Source: Polyangiaceae bacterium (lineage in GTDB: Bacteria; Myxococcota_A; Polyangia; Polyangiales; Polyangiaceae). Taken from it: a stretch of DNA of 64,000 nucleotides. Shown here piece after piece: positions 34,417 to 41,995 of this stretch. Position 1 is the first letter of the stretch, and every line of letters begins with the position of its first letter. The DNA lies in NCBI GenBank assembly GCA_015075635.1, contig JABTUA010000002.1, positions 1,240,001-1,304,000 of the forward strand, written 5' to 3'. The notes under the pieces are model-generated. The model was not told the DNA's origin and did no database searches. It was given only the letters and a program-made list of their open reading frames with translations. The position numbers were made by a program, and so were the translations under genes.

Positions 34417-34502
34417 GGCGCCTGGCGCGACCCTTGCGCCACAAGGGCAGAGCCCGGACGCGCTGCCGGGCAGGACCGAGCGGGCATCGAAACTCGCCCG
34501 TC
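34417..34502 (+). repeat. repeat E, copy 2, with stub of a second DUF559 gene start
   Basis: The leader (GGCGCCTGGCGCGACCCTTG ... GCCCGGACGCGCTGCCGGG) is followed by GCATCGAAAC, matching the first codons of the DUF559 gene (ATGCATCGAAAC) but with the start codon lost. It points the opposite way to E3, 58 bp away, so two DUF559 leaders once diverged here. Up to 34592 no intact gene is seen. Confidence 0.55.
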
Positions 34503-34592
34503 GTCAGCGCCGCGTCGTGCGAAGACTCTTGCCACGAGCGGGTGGTGCTTGCCCGCGCTTCACTGCTGCGGCGACGCACCGGTCCCGGAAGG

Positions 34593-34744
34593 ACGCGCCC
34601 CCTCCATCGGCGCGCAGCGCCGGCCCCAGACTGCTCTCACCTAACCGTGTCGCATCAACGTGAGTTGTTGCTTCCTTCCCGGAAAGCCGGCGTGAGCACC
34701 GATAAGGAGGGGGCAGGCGGCGCGCAGCCGCGCGAAGCGCGGCG
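34593..34744 (+). repeat. foldback repeat, copy D, first part (split by intron 2)
   Basis: It is the plus-strand equivalent of copies B and C (ACGCGCCCCCTCC ... GGAGGGGGCAGGCGGCGCGC), more diverged in the centre. It stops at GAAGCGCGGCG where intron 2 begins; the missing 20 bp are at 36706-36725. Confidence 0.8.
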
Positions 34745-34819
34745 GTCGGGTGGGCCCCGGCAGTTACCTGCCGGGGCCTCCCACAGATCCGGACGTGCGG
34801 ATTTCCCGCATCCGGCTCC
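34745..34819 (-). ncRNA. group II intron 2 domains V and VI
   Basis: The domain V hairpin GAGCCGGATGCGGG-AAAT-CCGCACGTCCGGATC is followed by a domain VI stem (GGCCCCGGCAGG/CCTGCCGGGGCC, approximately) and CACCCGAC at the splice site. Confidence 0.82.
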
Positions 34820-34823
34820 TCGG

Positions 34824-36164
34824 TCACGGATTCGCTACGAGACGTGCGCGCACGACCGACGGCTTCGGGAGCGGGTAGCGCTCCAGAAGCCTGTTCATCG
34901 CCGCCCAGTCCAAATACGCCTTGTCGGAGCGGCGCGACAGCCACCGCCGCCACAGGCAGGTCACGTGCCAGCAGAAGCACCAGAGACGGCCAAAGTTCCC
35001 TGTACGGCCGTAGTAGCCGTAGTGTCCAGCGAGCTTCGCCGCCAGCACACGTTGCTGCTCGCGGATGGGCTCGTGCCGGTGTAGCCGACACCACTGGGTG
35101 ATTGCACCCAGCGCCCTGCGATGGCGGTCCTTCGCTGTTCGCATCCTCACCACCCACTTGCCAGCGAGGCTCTTGCCCCAGTGGAAGGTGAAGCCGAGGA
35201 AGCTGAAGGTCCCGGGCCCGCTGGGTCCCCGGCCGTCGCCGCGCGAACCAGGTCGGATGCGATCGGGCCGCTTGAACGGCACCAGGCGCGTCTTGTCCGG
35301 GTGGAGCGCGAGCCCGTACTTCCCAAACCTTTTTGAAGCACGTCGAGCACGCGCCGCGCGTCGTCCTCGTATTCGAACAGCATCGCGGCATCGTCCGCGT
35401 ATCGAACGAGGTGTGCCCGCCCTCGAAGTCGGGGTCGGACCTCTCGCTCAAACCACGTCGAGCACTTCGTGCAGGTAGATGTTCGCCAAAATCGGCGAAA
35501 TCACCCCGCCTTGTGGCGTGCCGGCATCGGGTAGCTCAGCTCTCCGTCCTCCAGCACGCCCGCGTTCAGCCACTTTCCGATGAGACGCAGAATGACTCCG
35601 TCTCGCACCCTGCGGCGCAGCACTTCCCGCAGACGTTCGTGGTCGAGAGTGTCGAAATACTTTCGTATGTCGAGCTCCACGACCCAACCGCCAGCCATCT
35701 TCACCGCCGGTGTCCAAAGCTCTTCGAGCGCCTGGCGCGCGGCGCGCCAGGACGGAACCCGAATGAGCAGTTCAGGAAGTCCTGCTCGTAGATCGCTTCG
35801 AGCACCATCGCGACGGCGCGTTGCAAAACCTTGTCCTCGAAAGTCGGGATCCCCAGCGGACGCGCTTCTTCCCGTCCCCTTCGGGATGTGCACGCGCGCA
35901 CTGGCGGCGCGCGGTACGCTCCGGACTTCGCGCGGTCGAGCAGCGATCGGAGGTTTCCTCCAGGTTTTCCGCATACTCTTTCGCGCTCTGCCCATCGACG
36001 CCCACGGCCCCATCCTTGCGAGTCCGTCGGTATGCCTCGCGCAGCCACTCCAGGTCGATGTGATGCGCCAGCGTCGTGAATGCCATGTCGGGCGCTTGCT
36101 GCGCCTGCTTTGCTATCCGCTCGAGTTTCGTTGAGATGGTGGTCAAGCTCGGTGTCTCGGTCAT
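34824..36164 (-). pseudogene. group II intron reverse transcriptase/maturase, multiply frameshifted
   Basis: The pieces read MTETPSLTTISTKLERIAKQ and LEWLREAYRRTRKDGAVGVD, then LRSLLDRAKSG, IPTFEDKVLQRAVAMVLEAI, CSFGFRPG, VVELDIRKYFDTLDHERLRE, GTPQGGVISPILANIYLHEV and the C-terminal LGFTFHWGKSLAGKWVV to the end. At least five frame changes separate them. It is homologous to the intron 1 RT but more decayed. Confidence 0.82.
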
Positions 36165-36705
36165 CTTGCCCTCGCTCGGTTCCGTGAAACGCTTTCCCGA
36201 CACCGCCCTTCGCTCCGCCGGGTCGCTTGGGCGGCTTCCCCGGCTTCGTCGCTACTATGGCGGTGCTCCGACTTCCCGCTGCCCCACCTTGCTCACTTGC
36301 GCTCGCTTGGCGGTTCCGGTCGCCCGGAGCAAACAGGACCTCTCAAGTTCCCTGGTGACCCTCGCTGTACATGCCGTGCTCTCCGACCGCGGCAGGCCGA
36401 TGAGGACGCGCCGTCGGGGCGTTGCCCCTGACTCTTGCCTCACCGATGTTGCCTTCCGGGGTGTGCTGTCCCGTCGGCTCCCACCACTTCCCAAATTTCG
36501 CAGCCCAATCACACGGCCTGCACCCTCGCTGCCTACGCTTCGCAGCAAGCCTCCCTGTTCGGTTGGAGTTGCCACGCAAGGCTCGCTTCCAGATGGCGGC
36601 GCACCCTTGGCTGGGCGGGATTCGAACCCGCTGGGTCACTCACCTGGTTTCAGCTTTGTATTGGCTTCTACATGGCATCCTCCAGGACAGAGCTTCTTGA
36701 CGCAC

Positions 36706-36725
36706 AGCAACGACCGGGGGAGGCA
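36706..36725 (+). repeat. foldback repeat, copy D, last part
   Basis: AGCAACGACCGGGGGAGGCA equals the terminal 20 bp of copies B and C. Eight bases later the copied MFS 3' end begins. Confidence 0.8.
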
Positions 36726-36733
36726 ACAAAGCC

Positions 36734-36958
36734 GAGCTCTTCGGCACCAACATCCGCGCCACCGTCACCACCACCGCCCCGAACTTCGTGCGCGGCGCCG
36801 TGGTCCTGCTCACCTTCGGTTTCAAGCAGCTGAAGGACCCCCTGGGCGTGGTCGGCAGCGCCATCGCCGTGGGCGTGGTCACGCTGGTGATCGCGGTCGT
36901 CTCGCTGCTCGCGCTGGAGGAGACGTTCGGGAAGAGCTTGGACTACGTGGAGGAGTGA
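36734..36958 (+). pseudogene. 3' fragment of a second MFS transporter gene (island right boundary)
   Basis: It encodes the last 74 residues of the MFS protein at 13507-14730 (ELFGTNIRATVTTTAPNFVR ... FGKSLDYVEE), ending with the same TGA and GC. DNA identity is about 96%, and all differences but one are synonymous. There is no start. It follows repeat D directly, in the same orientation, just as the RHS fragments follow repeats B and C. The short stretch 36959-36997 shows no gene. Confidence 0.9.
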
Positions 36959-36997
36959 GCGCTCAGAACCAGCTCGCGTCGGCGCTGACGCAGTTCG

Positions 36998-37429
36998 TCA
37001 CTCCCCCGGCAAGACCACGTCGAAGCCCTCGGCGCGCGCAGCGTCCGCCAGTCGCTCGTCGGCGGTGACGAACACTCGGCGCTTGGGGCGATCCCTCGCG
37101 GCCACGAGCGCGGCTCCGAGTTGCATGGCGTCGGCCGCGGTGAGCACGTGGACTCCGAGCGCGCGCTCTGCCCTTTCGCGGGTCGGCTCGACGGCGTCGA
37201 CCTCGGTCCAGGTGTTCGACAGAGTGTCCAGGCGACGCACCGCGAGCGCCAGGTCGGACTTCCTGAGATGACCCTCCCTCACGAGTCGGTGCAGCGCGCT
37301 CAGGACCTCGGTTCGGGTCAGGACCCAGACGACCATGGTGCGATCGGCTCGGCGGAGCGCGCGGCACTTCCCGCTCCTCGCCTCTTCCACGACCAGAGGG
37401 ACCACGGCCGAAGAATCCCAGAATCTCAT
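36998..37429 (-). CDS. PIN-domain toxin (VapC-like ribonuclease)
   Basis: This 143-residue protein starts MRFWDSSAVVPLVVEE, with the first PIN aspartate at residue 5, then TRTEVLSAL, and the later acidic cluster LTAADAMQLGAALVAA and FVTADERLADAARAEGFDV. VapC toxins cleave RNA and are neutralised by a partner encoded upstream. The ATG overlaps the antitoxin stop by 4 bp. It sits 40 bp outside the right end of the accessory island. Confidence 0.9.
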   Translation of the reverse strand: MRFWDSSAVVPLVVEEARSGKCRALRRADRTMVVWVLTRTEVLSALHRLVREGHLRKSDLALAVRRLDTLSNTWTEVDAVEPTRERAERALGVHVLTAADAMQLGAALVAARDRPKRRVFVTADERLADAARAEGFDVVLPGE

Positions 37430-37734
37430 CGTCCGGCGCGGCGCTCCGCGAGCAAGGACTCCACCGCTCGACCGCCACGAGCTCGAGGACCGGGCCGGTC
37501 GAGCTCGCGGGCGTCCCGCGCGCTCGAGCCGACGCCACGGCGAACGAGACCCAACTTCTCGAGCTCGGCCAGCTCGAGCTCGTCGCCCTCCGGCGAGACG
37601 GCTCCCCCCTCGATCGGGACGAGGTCGGCAGCCGGGACGCCCCGCACGAGGATGCGCACCCGGCCTCCCCTGCGGACCTGGGCCACGAACCGCGACAGGT
37701 CGTTCTTCACGTCGGCCAGATTAGCTACTCGCAC
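37426..37734 (-). CDS. Phd/YefM-type antitoxin
   Basis: The 102-residue product starts with VANLADVKNDLSRFVAQVRR, GGRVRILVRGVPAADLVPIE, the prevent-host-death fold that binds DNA. A basic, Ala/Arg-rich C-terminal tail would bind the PIN toxin encoded next (4-bp overlap). Antitoxin-first order and overlap imply autoregulated coupled expression. Confidence 0.85.
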   Translation of the reverse strand: MRVANLADVKNDLSRFVAQVRRGGRVRILVRGVPAADLVPIEGGAVSPEGDELELAELEKLGLVRRGVGSSARDARELDRPGPRARGGRAVESLLAERRAGR

Positions 37735-37807
37735 ATGGCTATGATAGCCAGATGTGGCGCGAGGTCAACGAGCTCGGCTGGGGCTGCGTGGAGGACTGAA
37801 GCGAGGC

Positions 37808-38713
37808 TCAACCGCCGTTGAGGCGCAGCAAGGGTCGGCCCTCGTCGGGTGGACAGGGCGTGAACGACTCGGTGTCGCCGTGGGGGAGCTTCACGCGCCC
37901 GTTCCGCCAGTCGGCCTTCGCGGCCTCGATGCGCTCGAGCGACGAGTGCAGGTAGTTCCACCACAGATAGCGCGCTCCGACGCCCGTGCCGCCGAACGCC
38001 AGGAGACGGGCCGGAGCGAGCGAGCGAACGGACGCCTCGCCAGGCCCGACGATGGCGACCTGCCCCGCGCGGACGTGCGTCGCGCCGACCGCGACTTCGC
38101 CCTCGCGCACGAAGAGCGCGCGCTCGGGCACGCCGGGCGGCGACCAGCGCGCGTTCGACTCGAGGGCGACGTCGGCGAGGAGGATCGGGGTGGTCACCGG
38201 CATCCCGGCAGGCGCGCTGGGCGGGGCGGGGAGGAGCCAGCGGACGCTCGCGCCCTCGCCGCTCGAGGTCCCGAGGTCCTCGTGCGACCGGTGGAAGAAG
38301 CTGGGTTCGACGTCCTCGTATCCGTCGGGCAGCGCGAGGAGCATCTGGAACATCTCGAACGCGCCGCCGAGGAGCCGGTTTCGCTCGAAGCGTTCGGAGT
38401 GCGTCACCCCTCCGCCCGAGACGGTTCCGCCCACGTCTCCCGCGCGGAGCTCGCGGCAGTTGCCGAGCGAGTCGCGGTGGGTGATGGCGCCGTCGAGGAC
38501 GTAGGAGATGGCGGTGAGCCCGATGTGCGGATGCGGCCGGACATCGGCGTCGACCGGCATCGCCCCCGGAGGGCTGAGCGGCATCTTGACGTGCACGACC
38601 ACCGCGAACGGTCCGACGGTCCGCAGCGCGCCGTCCGGCTCGACGGGAGCCGCGAGGACGTTCGACGAGCCCGGCGCGCCGGGCAACCTCTTGGCATCGA
38701 CAACGGTGATCAT
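37808..38713 (-). CDS. pirin family protein
   Basis: ATG 38713 gives 301 residues with pirin cupin motifs: DADVRPHPHIGLTAISYVLD (metal-binding His), GNCRELRAGDVGGTVSGGGV, HSERFERN, and a C-terminal cupin (VFVREGEVAVGATHVRAGQV-like region). Pirins are Fe-binding cupins, some with quercetinase activity; the role here is unknown. It diverges from the next lipoprotein gene. Confidence 0.9.
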   Translation of the reverse strand: MITVVDAKRLPGAPGSSNVLAAPVEPDGALRTVGPFAVVVHVKMPLSPPGAMPVDADVRPHPHIGLTAISYVLDGAITHRDSLGNCRELRAGDVGGTVSGGGVTHSERFERNRLLGGAFEMFQMLLALPDGYEDVEPSFFHRSHEDLGTSSGEGASVRWLLPAPPSAPAGMPVTTPILLADVALESNARWSPPGVPERALFVREGEVAVGATHVRAGQVAIVGPGEASVRSLAPARLLAFGGTGVGARYLWWNYLHSSLERIEAAKADWRNGRVKLPHGDTESFTPCPPDEGRPLLRLNGG

Positions 38714-38815
38714 GAGCTCCCAGCGTGGGCACCGACTTGCTGGTGGTGGTGCCGTCTCCAAGTTGACCATATATCGCCGACTTCCATCGTGGGATAATCG
38801 CTCCACTGATCGACC

Positions 38816-39865
38816 ATGCCGCCCTGTGCCACGAGGACCTTCGTCGCTTCGCTGTTGGTGAGCGTCGTCTGCGCGTGCGGCGGCAAGGTGCTCGCTGATC
38901 CTGGCGATGCGGGCGGCGGCGCGACGTCGGACGGGGGGACAGGCAAGCCGAGCACCAGCGGAGGAGGCGCGGGCGGCGCGGGCGGCCGTGCGTCGGGGGG
39001 CGGGGGCTTCGGCGTTGGCGGGCGGGGGCACGCTGGCGCGAGCAGTGGCGGGCAGGGCACTGGAGGCGCGGGCACTGGCGGACAAGATGCCGGGGGGTAT
39101 TCGATCGCGCCGGACGGGACGTGTTGGATGCCGATCGGCACGCTCGCGCCGGGCTGCCCGATGGTGATGGCGCCGCCCTGTTCCTGGGCGCAGGGAGGCG
39201 TCACCTACGGCGAATTCCTGTGCGAGCTTCCGTTCGAAACAGGTCCGAGCTTCGATCTCACCTGGCTCGACTACGTGGACGTGTATTTCGGCACGGGCTT
39301 CCTGCAGGGTGGGCGGCTCCTACGCGTCGCGGGACCCTCGGGCTGCAGTACGACGGGTAACGGCTGGTACTTCGATGATGCGAAAGCTCCCACGAAGGTC
39401 CACATCTGCCCCAACGCTTGTGCCTGCGCGAAAGGCCAACCCGGCACGTTCAACATCGTCTCTGGCTGCTGGGCCAACGCCGCGCCGGGAGTGCTCGACG
39501 CCCAGATCCCGTGCCCACACTGCGCGAAATCCCGGGACACGACGTGTCAGGGCAGCCCGGCGGCGGGGTACGGGGGCATCCCCAATTGCGAGGTCCCTCT
39601 TCAGTTTGGCTTCGACCCCAAGCACACGAACGTCAAGTACGTGCAACATGGTTCCGTTGCAGGTCCGGCCGAGCCCTGGGACGGATACCTGACCTTCGTG
39701 CCGTCCCTTGCCGATTGCGACAAGGTGGAAGAGGGCTGGACGCTCGACGTCTCGACCGAACCGCCGACGATTCGAGTGTGCCCGTCTGCTTGCTCGTGCG
39801 TGAAGGTCAACCACGCATCGTTGATGGTGGAGAGCGGCTGCCAGCGCCACGAGTACGGCCCGTAG
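38816..39865 (+). CDS. hypothetical Cys-rich lipoprotein with Gly-rich linker
   Basis: The signal (FVASLLVSVVCACGG) is followed by a Gly/Ala/Ser-rich spacer to about residue 95, then a ~250-residue Cys-rich globular domain. It has two repeated halves marked by PTKVHICPNACACAKG and PPTIRVCPSACSCVKV and matching CSWAQGG/WDGYLTF regions. It is probably an outer-membrane-anchored surface protein. No family is recognised. Confidence 0.75.
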   Translation: MPPCATRTFVASLLVSVVCACGGKVLADPGDAGGGATSDGGTGKPSTSGGGAGGAGGRASGGGGFGVGGRGHAGASSGGQGTGGAGTGGQDAGGYSIAPDGTCWMPIGTLAPGCPMVMAPPCSWAQGGVTYGEFLCELPFETGPSFDLTWLDYVDVYFGTGFLQGGRLLRVAGPSGCSTTGNGWYFDDAKAPTKVHICPNACACAKGQPGTFNIVSGCWANAAPGVLDAQIPCPHCAKSRDTTCQGSPAAGYGGIPNCEVPLQFGFDPKHTNVKYVQHGSVAGPAEPWDGYLTFVPSLADCDKVEEGWTLDVSTEPPTIRVCPSACSCVKVNHASLMVESGCQRHEYGP

Positions 39866-39888
39866 CAGGCCGAGGACGCGATGAACGA

Positions 39889-41157
39889 CTAGAACGAGAC
39901 TTGCGCCGCGAGGATCAGCTCGTGGCGTGTCTTCGCGAGCTCGTAATCGAACACGCTGTAGCTCGCCTGGAGCTTGGCTTCGTGCTTCTGCACGTAATAG
40001 TTGAGGCCTCCCTCGTACACCCAGGTTTCGTCCTCTTTGGCGCTGGAGCTCGCATCGACGTTCGGGTCGATGAAGCCCAGCCGCGCCACCGGCTGCAGTC
40101 GATCGAAGAACGTGTAGCCCGCCGCGGCGTAGAAGCCCTGTCCCTGGACGCGCGGCGCGCCGGTGGCCGGCACATCCCAGGCTCGGATGTACTCGGCCTG
40201 GAACAACGCGGCTGCGGCCTCGACGCGGAAGTCACCTTCGACTCGGTCCTTCGTGCCCGCCCGATCGCGGTCGGTGACCCCCAGGTATCCGACGACGCCG
40301 AGCATGATCTCCTCTATCGGGCGCGCCTCGACGCGTAGCCCTACGTCCTTCTGGTTGTTGGAGTCCGCCCGGTTCTGCCCTTCGCCGTTCAGCACGCTGA
40401 GTGAGTAGTAGAGCCTCTCGTCGAACAGCTTCTTGTCGATGCGCAGGCCGATGTCGCGTTTGTCGCCATACTTTCGGGCGACGGCCGCCCGCTCGGGAAA
40501 CAAGAGCTTCGACGACGAGCAGCTGTACCCCTCCCAGCTCACTGGCATCTTGAACTGCCCCAGAGAGACGTCGGCGTAGTCGCTGAGGAATGTGACGAAG
40601 AAGTCCTGCAGGATCGACACGGCGCTCGCTCCCGCGGGCTGCTGGTTGACGCTGACGCTGGTGGACCCGTCCGCGGTGGGAACCGTCGTCTTCTCGGGGT
40701 CGAGCACCTTGGCGGCGTCGAGCATCAGCTGATAGCCGACGCGCTTGGGCACGATCTCGCCCTTGATGCGGAGCTCGGCGCGCCGCAGTCGAAAGGTCGA
40801 CGGCGCCTTCACGCCCTCCTGCCGCGGAACGAAAAGCCAACCCTGAAGCAGCGCTCCAGGCTGGAGGAACCCGGCCTGCCCCACCGACAGGTTCTTCGAC
40901 GGAGCGGGCGGCCGTTTCGGCGGAGGACTCGGCGCGAGCGCCGCGACCACTTGCGCTGGCGCAGCGGGCGGATCTGCGGGAGGTGCGGGGGCAGGCGCCG
41001 GCTCCCGAGGCGCCTGGACCTCGGGCTCGGGGGGCGGGGGAGCGGGGACTGGATCAGGCTCGCCCTGCGCCCAAGCGGGCGCGGAGTGGAGCGCCAACGG
41101 CAACGCCAGAGAGAACGCCGAACGCAGGGCTCGGCCAGCGAAGAGTGTCTTGTCCAT
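39889..41157 (-). CDS. phosphate-selective porin O/P family outer-membrane protein
   Basis: ATG 41157 gives 422 residues with a signal peptide ending in PAWAQ, a Pro-rich linker (to ~residue 85), and a beta-barrel with the Porin_O_P pattern (FRLRRAELRIKGEIVPKRVG, DVSLGQFKMPVSWEGYSCSS). It ends in a terminal Phe (LAAQVSF), typical of BAM substrates. It diverges from the XRE-cupin/sulfate operon and shares the operator-like palindromes there, so it may pass sulfate or a related oxyanion rather than phosphate; this is inference. Confidence 0.85.
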   Translation of the reverse strand: MDKTLFAGRALRSAFSLALPLALHSAPAWAQGEPDPVPAPPPPEPEVQAPREPAPAPAPPADPPAAPAQVVAALAPSPPPKRPPAPSKNLSVGQAGFLQPGALLQGWLFVPRQEGVKAPSTFRLRRAELRIKGEIVPKRVGYQLMLDAAKVLDPEKTTVPTADGSTSVSVNQQPAGASAVSILQDFFVTFLSDYADVSLGQFKMPVSWEGYSCSSSKLLFPERAAVARKYGDKRDIGLRIDKKLFDERLYYSLSVLNGEGQNRADSNNQKDVGLRVEARPIEEIMLGVVGYLGVTDRDRAGTKDRVEGDFRVEAAAALFQAEYIRAWDVPATGAPRVQGQGFYAAAGYTFFDRLQPVARLGFIDPNVDASSSAKEDETWVYEGGLNYYVQKHEAKLQASYSVFDYELAKTRHELILAAQVSF

Positions 41158-41172
41158 CTTGACGTCCTCATA

Positions 41173-41186
41173 TCCGTTATCACGGA
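41173..41186. promoter_or_regulatory. operator-like palindrome 1 (TCCGTTATCACGGA), porin side
   Basis: The 5-bp arms TCCGT/ACGGA lie 16 bp upstream of the porin ATG. The same TCCGT...ACGGA theme recurs at 41224-41240 and 41918-41933. Confidence 0.55.
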
Positions 41187-41223
41187 CAAGCGTCAAGTGA
41201 AACGTTGACGCTTTGGACGCGAT

Positions 41224-41240
41224 GACGGATAGCGTCCGTC
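41224..41240. promoter_or_regulatory. operator-like palindrome 2 (GACGGA-TAGCG-TCCGTC) abutting regulator start
   Basis: The 6-bp arms end directly against the ATG of the XRE-cupin gene at 41241. This placement would block translation or transcription start and suits autoregulation. It occupies the position where a ribosome site would lie, so the mRNA may be leaderless or the site may double as regulator target. Confidence 0.55.
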
Positions 41241-41912
41241 ATGGCGCAGCGCCGAACGAAGCCCCAACCCAAGCCGCGCACCGCTGCCAGGAAGCCCGTC
41301 GAGGAACACCAGCCGGAGCCCCCGTCTCGCCAGCCGCCGGCGGTCTCGGATCTGACTCCCATCCTGGGCGTCAACGTGCGCCGGCTGCGCGGAGAGCGTG
41401 GGTGGTCGCTCCAGCACCTGGCCGACGAGAGCGGCGTGAGCCGGGCGATGCTCGGCCAGATCGAGCTTGGCCAGAGCGCGCCGACCATCAACGTGCTCTG
41501 GAAGATCTCCAGCGCTCTGTCGGTGCCGTTCTCCGCGCTCCTGAGCCAGGTGGAAGACTCGCCGGTGACGGTGCTTTCAGCCTCGCGCTCGCGGACCCTC
41601 CGCTCGCGCGACGGGAAGTTCGCCTCACGGGCGCTGTTTCCTGCGGACCGTCCGCGCCACGTGGAGTTCTACGAGCTGCGCTTGGCCCCGCACGCCGCCG
41701 AGCACGCCGAGGCGCACGCCCCCGGGACCAGCGAGAACCTGATCGTGACCAGCGGCGCCCTGGAGCTGACGGTGGGCTCCGACCGTCGCCTGCTCCACGC
41801 GGGCGACGCCATCTTCTTCCTGGCCGACAGCCCGCACGTCTACCGCAACGTGAGCAGCGAGGAGGCGGTCCTGTACCTCGTGATGACGTATTCGCGCGCG
41901 AGCGGCGCCTGA
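41241..41912 (+). CDS. XRE family regulator with C-terminal cupin domain
   Basis: This 223-residue protein has a Pro-rich N-terminus, an XRE helix-turn-helix (LGVNVRRLRGERGWSLQHLA, GVSRAMLGQIELGQSAPTIN, residues ~40-95) and a cupin ligand domain (residues ~125-215: FYELRLAPHAAEHAEAHAPG, LLHAGDAIFFLADSPHVYRN). It stands at the head of the sulfate-uptake genes and between repeated GTCCGT/ACGGAC palindromes, so it probably senses a sulfur metabolite and controls itself, the porin and the transporter. Confidence 0.93.
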   Translation: MAQRRTKPQPKPRTAARKPVEEHQPEPPSRQPPAVSDLTPILGVNVRRLRGERGWSLQHLADESGVSRAMLGQIELGQSAPTINVLWKISSALSVPFSALLSQVEDSPVTVLSASRSRTLRSRDGKFASRALFPADRPRHVEFYELRLAPHAAEHAEAHAPGTSENLIVTSGALELTVGSDRRLLHAGDAIFFLADSPHVYRNVSSEEAVLYLVMTYSRASGA

Positions 41913-41917
41913 CCCTC

Positions 41918-41933
41918 GTCCGTCATGACGGAC
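41918..41933. promoter_or_regulatory. operator-like palindrome 3 (GTCCGTCATGACGGAC, perfect 16 bp)
   Basis: A perfect palindrome lies in the gap between the regulator and the DUF2325-sulfate operon. It is followed by a degenerate half-site (GTCCGTTATGATATG, 41948) and an ACGTTATAACGG-type palindrome read at 41972-41981. This looks like a clustered operator for the downstream operon. Confidence 0.6.
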
Positions 41934-41995
41934 ATTCTGCTTGCAACGTCCGTTATGATATGCCACCATGCCGTTATAACGTCCGAGGTGGCGCG

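Larger units (their letters stand above)
34745..36705 (-). mobile_element. group II intron 2 with degraded reverse transcriptase, inserted in repeat D
   Basis: The 5' end GTGCGTC (36705 downward) and 3' end GAC (34745) fit group II consensus ends. Removing the 1961 bp restores repeat D to ~172 bp, against 175 bp in B and C. Its 5' region (GGATGCCATGTAGA, CAAAGCTGAAACC, a T-arm-like hairpin) is homologous to intron 1, so both belong to one lineage. It is antisense to the repeat, as is the intron stub in repeat A. Confidence 0.88.

Noticed and set aside
36959..36997. Similarity of GCTCAGAACCAGCTCGCGT to the 3' end of the M28 peptidase gene (about 46275-46295)
   Set aside because: Only about 20 bp match well. 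It could be a scar of another gene end but is too short to call.
37742..37800. Possible tiny frame before the pirin gene (MWREVNELGWGCVED)
   Set aside because: Fifteen codons without homology or ribosome site; no support.
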